From: Podospora bellae-mahoneyi
Lineage: Eukaryota > Ascomycota > Sordariomycetes > Sordariales > Podosporaceae
Assembly (NCBI RefSeq): GCF_035222275.1
Contig: NC_085884.1
Span: forward strand, 1,798,001 to 1,862,000
Direction of reading: 5' to 3'
DNA length: 64,000 nucleotides
Of this stretch, positions 11,699-20,705 are shown in pieces; within the stretch, counting starts at the first letter, position 1; each line of letters opens with the position of its first letter. Both the position numbers and the translations under genes were made by a program. The notes under the pieces were generated by a model that made no database searches, was not told the DNA's origin, and saw nothing but the letters and a program-made list of their open reading frames with translations.

Positions 11699-13554
11699 AT
11701 GGAATTTCCCACGAGTCCCATGCTCATCGACGACGGTCGCGATGTCGACTCTCTCAGCATCGACACGCGCCTGCCCAGGGCTGAAAGGGCACAATCAATC
11801 ATTCACCAAGCCGAGGACGAGGAGGAAGACGAGAACAAGGCAACGGTTGAGCTGGCTTCCATCATGACAACCACCTCGAATCCGGTATCACCCGGCCCAT
11901 CAAGCCCGCCACTGGATCAGGTACGAATGCAAGACTTCATCCCTCCAACACGCCCAAGTAGCACGCCGTTCCCACAACCCGAGCCACGAAGTACAGATTT
12001 GCGCTGCCTGAGGTGCCCTTCAGAAGCCTCGATGGATCCCGACGAACCCAGCGTTTCTGACATCCCATCGGTGCAAACCGACAACGAGAACGCCGGGCTC
12101 AACCTCTCAGATCTTCCTGCCGAGATCCACGAATGCATCTTGGATCATCTATTTGGTTACCGGGTATCTACATCATCCAAGAGCTCAATCACGCGGTGGG
12201 GGACTGCTTTGCGGCATCCAAGAAGGAAGGAGCTATCTGAGCTATCACGAGTGAGCCGGACTTGGAGGGTGTTGATCCAAGACAGGCTCTATCGGCATAT
12301 CAAGCTCAAGGCGACCATCGATTCTTTGAGAGGATCGTTCGAGTACTTTGCTGCTCATCCACATTTACGATCATATATCAAGCACGTGGAGGTCTGGTTT
12401 CCGGTATTCCGGCCGAAATATGGACCTCTGGCTCTGGGGACGGCAAACACCCTTCCCACAGTTACGCCGGATGGCTTGACAACAGCGTCTTATGTCTTAC
12501 CCATGGACAACTGCTCTCTGGAAGAAGCCTTTTATTTCGTCGCCAACACCTTCCCAGATGTGTGCATCATGACGCTCGAAGGTGGTGAACGACGCAAAGC
12601 ACCGAAAGTGAGGCATTGGATCGGGGAGGATCAGTCTTGCCCACGCACGATGCCCAGGGTGAACTCGGTCCACACCCTTGTTTGCAAGGGACAATGGAAC
12701 TTGATCCGGGGGCAGGACGACTTTGAGACCATCACGTCCGCCCTGCCTAATCTAAAGGAGTGGCAGGGCTCCTACAGCAAACCGAAATCCAAGAGCTACC
12801 TCACCATGGCCGACATCTTCTCCAAGCCCATGAAACTAGAAAAGCTGGTTCTCTGTCTGGAGGGTGACTATCGACGAGAAATGTCTTTCCCATCGTACTT
12901 TCTCAAGGTGTCGAGCAAGGTGCACTTTTGCTCCAAGCTGGCCGACGCGGCCGCGTCTCCCTACCTGGAGCAAATATCGTACACGGGGAGAGTTTGCCAG
13001 CAGTTCTTCAACGATCTTGTCCTCAGGTGTCACGACACGAGGCTATCACGCCTAAAGCGGATCGATCTAACTGTCAAGAACTGCTGTCGGAAGGTGGCCC
13101 ACTGGAACGAATCGGGGTCGGGAATCACAGACATGAACTTCATCAAGGCCTTTGAGCAGCTGGTGCTTGCTGGTATTCGAGCACTGGGGAAGTTACAGTC
13201 GATTGAGTACCTCCGGATTCGCTACGTGGACCTAGGTAAGGGCAATTCTGTACTCGATCTTGTCTGCTCCTCTCAGCTAATGCTTTGTTGCCAGATTCCC
13301 CTGTCCCACCTTTGAATCCTTACTTTTTGCTCGACAAAGGGTGGTGTTCGGGCGTGTGGAGCGATGAGATCGTCGCCGAGCTCAATATCTCAAGGCCGTC
13401 AGTTCAGTTTGAGGAACTGTCCGAGTCGTTTGGAGAGGTGGGGTACAACAAGGACGGCCGGATGACCATCAGTCCGGATTTCCCTCGCTCCAAGAGTCTG
13501 TCTTTGAAGCTGGAAAACTACGCGATGCTGAGTGTTGGGATCGCGATGCCGTAG
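11699..13554 (+). CDS. F-box domain protein
   Basis: 598 aa in two exons, 11699-13235 and 13295-13554, around a 59-nt GT-AG intron (GTAAGG donor, GCTAAT branch region). Joining the exons gives YVDL-D-SPVPP in frame. The first 130 residues are disordered, rich in Ser, Pro and acidic residues. An F-box-like helix set starts at LNLSDLPAEIHECILDHLF (about 134-152) and runs to about 200. The remainder has the Leu-rich pattern of a substrate-binding region but no clear LRR or WD40 repeats. F-box proteins link substrates to the SCF ubiquitin ligase through Skp1; the target here is unknown. The ATG at 11699 is the first in frame before the conserved part. Confidence 0.85.
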
Positions 13555-15847
13555 GAGTAACTCGGGGGAGGATGCGGGTCCCAAGGGATGGTCGAGGTGC
13601 TGATTGGTGGTCAAGAGGCCTCGTGAGGTCCTGAAACATGAACGTGGACGTGTTTGTCGAGATCGGACCGGTCTCTTGCATTTCTCGAGGCCTATTTATT
13701 GTCCTTGAACACCTATAGACCATTGCTCGACATCTAAGCAGTATCTCGCAGGGCTTCTTTGATGTTTGCTAAGGCCTGAGCACTATCTTTGCAGGTCTGT
13801 CTCTGTTGTAAGTAGGAGTAGCCTAGCACTCACCTCTCATGGTTACCGGTGTGGCGGCAGCGTTTATGTTTTTTTCTCTTATCTTTTGTGGGTCCTGGTG
13901 TACAACATTGGGAAATGCTCAAGCATAGAAGGGAGGTTTTACCGCTGGAAATTGTGAGGGGGCGTTATAATGGTGTTTTCATTTTTGTTTCTTTTGTTTT
14001 GCTTTGTCCTCTTTTACGTCGATGTTCCGAGGAGGGACAGGGTCATTACCATCATTCTTCCCTATCATCGTTACATGAAGGATTTTGCCCGTTGCTCGTC
14101 AAAACACTAAGGGAGGATGGAATGGGTTTTCTGGCTTTGTTTTGTTTGTATTCCCAGGCTTGGACTCCTGCCTGTGGGGAGTGGGGGTCAAGGGGTGCTG
14201 GCTGGTTGGCTGGCTTGGTTTTTTTTATTGAGAAGGAACTCTGGGGCTGAAGGATTACCTATGGTATGGATGGTGAGCTTGGACACAGAGAGCGTTGTCT
14301 AATTATGTAGTGGTGGTGGCGGCGGTGGTTGGTGTCGTAGGTCATTCGCGTTCGTTGGGCAGAGGGGGGTGAGGGAAAGGATGAAAGGGGGAACTTAGAA
14401 CTTGCGTTAGTACCGACTTGTGGGCTGTTTGGGAAAATGTTTGCCAGTGAAGCGGGGATGAGCGAAATAGAGAGCTGATATGTCTGATACCATGAAGTTT
14501 ATGTTGGTGTTCTTTTTAGGGTAGAATGCCGTGGGTGTCGTGTGTCGGAAATGGAGAAATGGAGGCTGCGATATTAAGGGGTAAGAAAGTAGTAGGCATG
14601 CCTCTTGTCTGTATTGCACACACCTCTAAGCCCGTTCGAGACCATTCTGGACTATGTTAGATGCATCGTGAGGATCAATGAAGACGGACATGTCAACCAT
14701 TCCTTGCGACCTAGGTATCAACCTCCTACTTCAAAAGGCTTTCTATCCCGACAAATGTGCTGACTTTTCTTGCTTCTTCGTTGCTAGCTTCTTTGTCAAT
14801 AGCCTGCGAAATGAAATGGCTACAAGACCAACAACAAGATGCAATGAGTCTGCAGGAGAGGCTCTTATTTTGTTGCTCACTGGGCTCAGAATCCCATCTA
14901 GGACTCATAAATACAGAGCTATGCTCATTGATAAACGTCGAGTGGATATATCAGCTTTTGACTCCAGTACCTCAGTGTCTGCGTGGTTTGTTTTATGGTC
15001 TCAGGCTCATCTACAAGCAAAGAGAAGAGGGGACATTAGTTGAGGTATACCAAAGACTTTCTCCCCCTGGAAAGCTAAGTTTCTTCCTAGGCTTGTACTC
15101 AAGCATTTTGGGATACTGGGGGCCATTCTTTTGAAGAGAAAAATGGTCTGGGCAAGCCCCACAGAGCTGAAGATATACAAGTAAGTTGAGGTTCTGAATG
15201 ACAACCATGTCCGGTTCATTTACTCTTCTCTCTTCTCCCACACGACTGCCTAATATAGTACCAACCACCTTTTGAGTCTCAAACACACAAAAGATCATTC
15301 CATTCACCAATACGACTCTTTTAAACCTCAGTTTTTGTTCTTTGCTTCATAGAAATCCGGCCTCTAATTTGTATTTTATTCCAGACAAAGCCCCCTCCCC
15401 GCAGTTATGTCAAGCCCCCGTGTTTATGCCTATGCCTGGGTATCTATGCGTTACATGACATCTTGCAACAGCAAACAAAAGGAATAAGCTGGGTGGGTGT
15501 GTGTTTCCTGCTCCCCATAATTTATGAATAGAAAAGAGCAAGAGTATAAAAGGGGGGTCAAATGTGTCCAAACGAAAAATATCAGCCCCGAAGCGCTCTC
15601 CAACGCGCGCTGCTCAACTCCTTACTGATATACTGTTCCCGGTACGATGCAAAAGAAAAAGAGAAAAACCAGCCCATGTCCCAAACCCCGTTTCCCACAA
15701 GTATGATTATAAACAAGATGAAAATAAAACAGTCGCCAGAGTGGTGATCAACACGCAAAACCACACACGTATGTTTGTATATCGCCCCCATCTGATTCTT
15801 TTTAACGCTTCGCTTCCAAAAACCCAAAAGAATCCCAGTCCGCCCTT
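13555..15847. other. Intergenic region, F-box gene / 903-aa gene (both 3' ends)
   Basis: These 2.3 kb lie between two convergent genes. The base composition turns more AT-rich after about 14600. A plus-strand frame of about 125 codons at 14757-15134 lacks an ATG at its start and has no recognisable domain. I see no terminal repeats and no RNA gene. Confidence 0.4.
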
Positions 15848-18559
15848 TTACCTGCTGTCAGTAGGCAACTCGACCCCACTGTCCCTGTCCTGTGCATCTG
15901 GCCTCCACGTTTTTCGTCGTTCTTTCTCATCCTCAGTGTCACTGCTGTCAAGGTCGTCGTCTAATCGAGGATTTTCCCCATATAAAGAGTCCTCTTTGAG
16001 ATCGTCATCATAGCGAGGGTTGTCGCCGTAGAGGGAGTCGTCTCTAAGATCATCATCCGAGTGAAGGATGTCCCCATAAAGAGAATCATCTCGAAGATCG
16101 TCGTCTAAGCGGGGGTTGTCCCCATAAAGAGAGTCGTCTCTGAGATCATCGTCCAAGCGAGGGTCGTCTCCATAGAGGGAATCGTTCTTCAGGTCGTCGT
16201 TTTCGGTGTCGGTACCACCTAGATTGTCCAACCGAGGCTCTTCCCCATAAAGAGAGTCGTCTTTTAGTTCATCCTCGTAGTCTTCAATATCATTTTCCAT
16301 GACGCTTCCATCCTCTTCCTGTTGTGGTTCTAGAGCCTCAATCTCCTCGGGAACAAGTACCCGACCGCCCAACTCAACGTCGCTGACGGTAATCTTGTAG
16401 GCAAGAGCTCGTTTTCCTTCCTTGATCAGCTCCTCCGTCCACCCCAAACACCGCTTCAGACTTTGGTTCATTTTCTGACTGTCGACGAGCAGTTGTTGAT
16501 GCTTGGAGAGATCAATCTGAAGCCTCCGCTCGTCTCTCTTCTGGCGCGACTCATTGCGCTCCGTGTTGGCCCCGGAACTGCCCGAATCCGAATGCTCCGA
16601 GCCAGACATGGAATCTTCCTCCCCCTCCTCTTCTTCTTCCTCTTCCTCTTCCTCTTCCTCTTCGTCTTCCTCTTCCAGTTCCTCTATCGCAGCGTCCCCC
16701 GCCGCAATCTCACCCTCTTCCTCGTTGAGATCATTCAGCTCCATTCCAGCTTTCGCCAAACCCCCACCTGCAGCTGTCGAGGCCGATGGGACGCGGCTAC
16801 TCAACGAGGCCATGCTCATCCTCGACATCCGCTTATAACGCCGCAGCTCAGCAGTCTGCTTCCGCAATTGTCTTTCCAACGTCCTATTGATTGCCTCAAG
16901 ACTGGCGTTGGTAATTTGCAAATCTTGCACTTTGCGCTCTCGGCGCGCGTTGGCGACCAAATCACTCAGCGGTTCCTTTTCCTGCGAGCTAGACTTCGCT
17001 GGGCTGTTCAGCGACTCTGACTTCCCTTCTTCTGATTCGGCAAAATCCTCTGCAGCCTGAAGAAGTGATGCAAACCCACTCATGCCTGGGCTTCCTGGAA
17101 GAATCGTGCTCGGTGGGGCAAATAGGGGAGATGTTGCCTCAGAGGCAGGGGTAGGGGGGATGGAGCCATGACAAGACATAAGCCTGGCTATGGCAGGAGC
17201 ATCGGCAATGGTCAGGCTCTTTGGGCGAGCGTGGGCTCTTTCTGCACCAGTAGAATGGGGAGTTTGTTCCAGTCCAGACCTTCCTTGGCTGCCCACGCTG
17301 AGTCGATGGTGTGAGCTCGCTATGGGGGATCGGGGAGACACAAGGGGCGTGTTGTGTCCGCTCTTGACCTTGGGTTGGACCCCAACAGGAGAAGTTGGCC
17401 TGAGCGCATTGCCCGACCGGTTTGTTGGTATTCTAGAAGCTGTAGACACGACCGAGCTCGGTCCTCTCCTCGTTGGTCCAAGTTTGGGGGCAGGCTGTAA
17501 TTCTGGTGCTCCGTTTGCGTAAAAGAACTTGCTCATGAGACTGTCATTGCTGGTGGCAGCAGGAGACACCAGTGGAGAGACAACACTTGATCGATCTGGA
17601 GCAGGGCTTCCGCTGGCATGGAAAAAAGTTGTGTTCCTCGCTTGTTGCGGTGCAACTACTGGTCTCGGATGTGCTTGCTGGGTCTGTCTCGGAACGTCTG
17701 CGGCATAAAAGAACTTTGAATCCGGGTCCTGACGATGGCCAGCGCCACTCACATCGGAGGCCGGACTGAATGTTACTACGGGTCGTCTCAAAGTCACATC
17801 GTCAACAACGGATGGTGAGATGGCCAGCCCATTTCTACTGTCGAAAGAATCCTGTCGTTCAATATGGGGGGTGGCGTTCGGAGTGCTGTGGGCGCTTTCA
17901 ACGCGGTTTTGTCTTGACCCAGATCTCGGTGTGACATTGGTGGTGTTTAAGAATGCGGCTACGGGGGAAGTGATGTCGAGTTTATCGCGCGGCCCCGAGC
18001 CATTGGCGCTCAAGATGGTATCAGGCCTTGGGCGTCGTGGCAGCGGTGTCGCAACGCTTGTCGGGTTCTGGTGTTGAGTAGAAGTAGTAGAAGGAGCAAG
18101 ACGCGTCGCTACTTTCGGAGTCATTGGCGGTTTGCCGCTGTTGTTTACTGTCCTTGCTGCGGTTGGGACTTGTGGCTGTCGAGTACCAGTGGGACCTGGT
18201 CGCTCGTAGGATGGCATCCTGGGAGTGGTCTGCCTCGCCGTCGTCGGCGTGGGCGCTTTCGGATCAAATCCTGCCCTCATGCCCCGTGCTGCCGACGTTG
18301 CATTTTGGTCCCTCTGTTTGAACGGATGGCGGGACAACGGCACGGCAGGGGACGAGGCGGAGGTGGTCGTCGGGGCGGCGGCTGGACAGGCGGCTGCGGT
18401 GGTGGTGATGCGTGTTGTTCTCTGGCCCGAGGCGGACGTGGTGGTAGTCAGAATACCCGCTGAGGGCTTTTTCCTCAGCGTCGGCGGTTGTGTTGCCGTG
18501 GTAGTTGATTCTCGCGGGTCGGCGGGTGGGTGCGAAGGAGGGATTGGGGGCGGAGGCAT
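15848..18559 (-). CDS. 903-aa scaffold-like protein with KFFYA motifs, coiled coil and DSLYG repeats
   Basis: Single-exon protein, function not recognised. From the N-terminus: a Pro/Thr/Ala-rich disordered region (1-200); a short motif SPVAAFLNTTNVTPRSGS (about 198-215); three copies of an aromatic motif, KFFYAAD (282), TFFHASG (311) and KFFYANG (344); Ser/Pro-rich linkers; a predicted coiled coil (about 525-595) with RRERKVQDLQ and INRTLERQLRKQTAELRRY; a run of about 18 acidic residues (about 640); and a C-terminal array (about 757-868) with six copies of DSLYG in a mostly 16-residue period, roughly DSLYGDNPRLDDDLRD. The layout suggests a conserved fungal scaffold, perhaps for cytoskeleton or polarity, but that is only inference from the motif, coil and acidic arrangement. 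Start chosen at the first ATG (18559). Confidence 0.8.
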   Translation of the reverse strand: MPPPPIPPSHPPADPRESTTTATQPPTLRKKPSAGILTTTTSASGQRTTRITTTAAACPAAAPTTTSASSPAVPLSRHPFKQRDQNATSAARGMRAGFDPKAPTPTTARQTTPRMPSYERPGPTGTRQPQVPTAARTVNNSGKPPMTPKVATRLAPSTTSTQHQNPTSVATPLPRRPRPDTILSANGSGPRDKLDITSPVAAFLNTTNVTPRSGSRQNRVESAHSTPNATPHIERQDSFDSRNGLAISPSVVDDVTLRRPVVTFSPASDVSGAGHRQDPDSKFFYAADVPRQTQQAHPRPVVAPQQARNTTFFHASGSPAPDRSSVVSPLVSPAATSNDSLMSKFFYANGAPELQPAPKLGPTRRGPSSVVSTASRIPTNRSGNALRPTSPVGVQPKVKSGHNTPLVSPRSPIASSHHRLSVGSQGRSGLEQTPHSTGAERAHARPKSLTIADAPAIARLMSCHGSIPPTPASEATSPLFAPPSTILPGSPGMSGFASLLQAAEDFAESEEGKSESLNSPAKSSSQEKEPLSDLVANARRERKVQDLQITNASLEAINRTLERQLRKQTAELRRYKRMSRMSMASLSSRVPSASTAAGGGLAKAGMELNDLNEEEGEIAAGDAAIEELEEEDEEEEEEEEEEEEEGEEDSMSGSEHSDSGSSGANTERNESRQKRDERRLQIDLSKHQQLLVDSQKMNQSLKRCLGWTEELIKEGKRALAYKITVSDVELGGRVLVPEEIEALEPQQEEDGSVMENDIEDYEDELKDDSLYGEEPRLDNLGGTDTENDDLKNDSLYGDDPRLDDDLRDDSLYGDNPRLDDDLRDDSLYGDILHSDDDLRDDSLYGDNPRYDDDLKEDSLYGENPRLDDDLDSSDTEDEKERRKTWRPDAQDRDSGVELPTDSR
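15955..16265 (-). repeat. 48-bp coding repeats (DSLYG array)
   Basis: Six copies of a unit read as DSLYG(D/E)xPRLDDDL(R/K)x, five of them at 48-bp spacing. The copy nearest the N-terminus is set apart by an extra stretch containing GGTDTEN. One copy is degenerate after DSLYG (ILHSDDD). DNA copies differ at third positions, so the array is not very recent. Confidence 0.85.
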
Positions 18560-19469
18560 CGCGTTCGATTCGCTATGGCGGATTTCTAAAGGTGCGTGGC
18601 CGGTCGCTGGTTGAACCCTGAGTCTGGCTTTGGGCCGCTCTGACTGGCTGACATTGCCGAGAAATACAATAGGATTAGCCGCTATTTCTCAGAACTCGGT
18701 GCGAAAGTCGATAAACCGCTCCCACGGAGGGCCAATCTCGAGGAAATAAGCACAATAATCTTCAATTGAGCAGTGACAAAACAATACCAGGGGCCTGTGG
18801 GAAAAGAAGACGAAGCTATGGAGTTGTATTCGTAGTCTACCTATGCTGATGAGTCCAAGGCCCCAATCCATCCGGGACGCACCGGGGCCCCTCTCTTGTC
18901 CTCCACCCTCACCGCTTCACACCGCCCAAGCCAGCATGACCAGCACGGCCAGCCAGGTTCGTCCCATCAATTGCTTTGCGTGTGTGGTGAACATCTCGAT
19001 GCATTGGGCTGCAACCTACACCTGGAACCCCGCCAACTTATGTCTGTCAGAGACTCAGGTTGGACAGGCCGGTGGCCGGACAGACAGCTGAGGCACTCGC
19101 TGCAGGGCTCCCCTGCTCCCGGACCCCACAAAACACATGTCTGCCGAGATGGAGGCGGGGCCGCTTCATCGAAATGCCTGCTCTCTGCTCTGCTGACATT
19201 TCCAAGCGCCTTCCAGAGCCCACGCTGATGAAACAATATTGAGATTCCCAAGACAAAGGGAAAAGAACTTGCATCGACCTCGACAACCCATCACCACCGA
19301 TTCCCACCTCGACCTTTGGCGCAAGGCGCAAACCACAGCGCAAACCACAGCGCATCAAGCTCTAACGCACAGCCTAACGGATCTCCACTACAAAGTCCAA
19401 AAGAGGCGCTTGGGCCTTTGATCCCATGCCACGATAACATTACCAACGCTTCCCCGAGCCCGCCTAAGC
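18560..19469. other. Divergent promoter region, 903-aa gene / cytochrome b5 gene
   Basis: About 0.9 kb between two divergent starts. A direct repeat of the 12-mer GCGCAAACCACA (two and a half copies) lies at about 19325-19353 in the leader of the b5 gene. Otherwise I see nothing. Confidence 0.45.
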
Positions 19470-20402
19470 ATGGCGTTACTGGGAGTGACTCTGATAATTG
19501 CCTCTCTCATTCTACTCTGTATGCGGAGACCACAGTGGTTTCCCTCCCTGTTTGGAGGCGCTCTTCAGCCTGAGACCAAGGAAGAAAAGCACACCGACGA
19601 CGGCCTGCAAAATCGACATGCCCCACCAGCGCTCGTGGTCCAACAACCACACGACGCCAACGACGACATCGACGACAATGACGAGCAGTCAACCCCCAAG
19701 GCATCCGCCACAATAGTGGTTGACAACGCTCCCATCCCAACTCTAAATCTCTCCGAGCCAGAACCAGAACCGGCGCCAAAACCCCAGATCCGACCACCGG
19801 TGCCTCTGTTCTCAGCACCCCCACCAGCACAATCACCCAACAACCTAATGATGCTCCCTCCCTCCCGACCACCAACCCTCCGCCCCACCCCATCTTCCTC
19901 CCTCTCCCCAGCGCCCTCCCGTCTCTCCCCCGCCCCAGCGCGAGGACCAGGCTGCTCAACCCTCGCCCCCCCCCCAACCCACTCCACCAAACCCTCCAGG
20001 CCCTCCAAAGCCGCCGTCCTCACCCCGGGGCACTCCCCTCTCGACTGGGCCCGCCTCTCCGGAAACCCCTCCGCCGACCTCCGCGGCCTCCCCCCCGGAA
20101 CCCCCTACCTGCGTGTGACACCATCCATGCTGAAGAGACAAACCGGCAGAAAGGGGAAGGATGCCTGGACGGTGCTGAGTGGGAAGGTGTACAATCTCAC
20201 CCCTTACCTACCATTCCACCCCGGAGGAGAGCCAGAGTTGCTCAGGTGCGCGGGGAGAGACGGAACGAGGTTGTTTGGGGAGATTCACCCGTGGGTGAAC
20301 TATGAAGGCATGCTGAGTGCTTGTCTGGTGGGAATCTTTGTCACAGAGGAGGAGGCTGCTGCTGCCGCGGCGGAGGGTGGCGGGATGGAAGATATGGACT
20401 GA
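19470..20402 (+). CDS. Membrane-anchored cytochrome b5-domain protein, Irc21-like
   Basis: Intronless, 310 aa. Residues 3-18 form a hydrophobic anchor (LLGVTLIIASLILLCM), followed by about 180 residues of Pro/Ser-rich linker. A cytochrome b5 heme-binding domain then spans about 213-293. The heme ligands are His250 in FHPGG and His273 in IHPWVN. The HPGG plus HPWVNYEGML pattern and the C-terminal placement match the yeast Irc21/YMR073C and S. pombe SPCC330.03c group rather than the short microsomal b5. Such proteins likely pass electrons at the ER; yeast deletion affects recombination foci, but the reaction is not established. A Glu/Ala-rich tail follows. The anchor is N-terminal, opposite to classical b5. 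Confidence 0.85.
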   Translation: MALLGVTLIIASLILLCMRRPQWFPSLFGGALQPETKEEKHTDDGLQNRHAPPALVVQQPHDANDDIDDNDEQSTPKASATIVVDNAPIPTLNLSEPEPEPAPKPQIRPPVPLFSAPPPAQSPNNLMMLPPSRPPTLRPTPSSSLSPAPSRLSPAPARGPGCSTLAPPPTHSTKPSRPSKAAVLTPGHSPLDWARLSGNPSADLRGLPPGTPYLRVTPSMLKRQTGRKGKDAWTVLSGKVYNLTPYLPFHPGGEPELLRCAGRDGTRLFGEIHPWVNYEGMLSACLVGIFVTEEEAAAAAAEGGGMEDMD

Positions 20403-20705
20403 TGTTGGATTGGGAAGACTCCCGCCGGGCTTGTAAGATACGCTCGAGCAATGGGCTGGCTATGTGGTAAGACGTGAAAACAATGCTTGGGAAGAAAGAC
20501 ATGCTTGGCATTTCAGAGGTCATAGAATATGATACCCCAAATAGACAAGAACTGGTTACTTGATGCTCATTACCAATATGTCACCTTGTTAAGTGATGAA
20601 TGTGTAACATTGACTATTCGCTGGTCCAGGAACCTCGTAATTAATTTGATATGTAACCGCACTTGTTATAGCCCACTTCAAAAATGCAGAGAGGGAGTTG
20701 TCCCT
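20403..20705. other. Convergent gap, cytochrome b5 gene / nbs1
   Basis: About 300 bp of AT-rich DNA between two 3' ends. Nothing recognised. Confidence 0.4.

Noticed and set aside
14757-15134. Plus-strand frame of 125 codons in an AT-rich region
   Set aside because: Opens with GTG, not ATG, and shows no family motif.
16615-16680. TCTTCC-type microsatellite as an independent repeat element
   Set aside because: It encodes the Glu run of the 903-aa protein.
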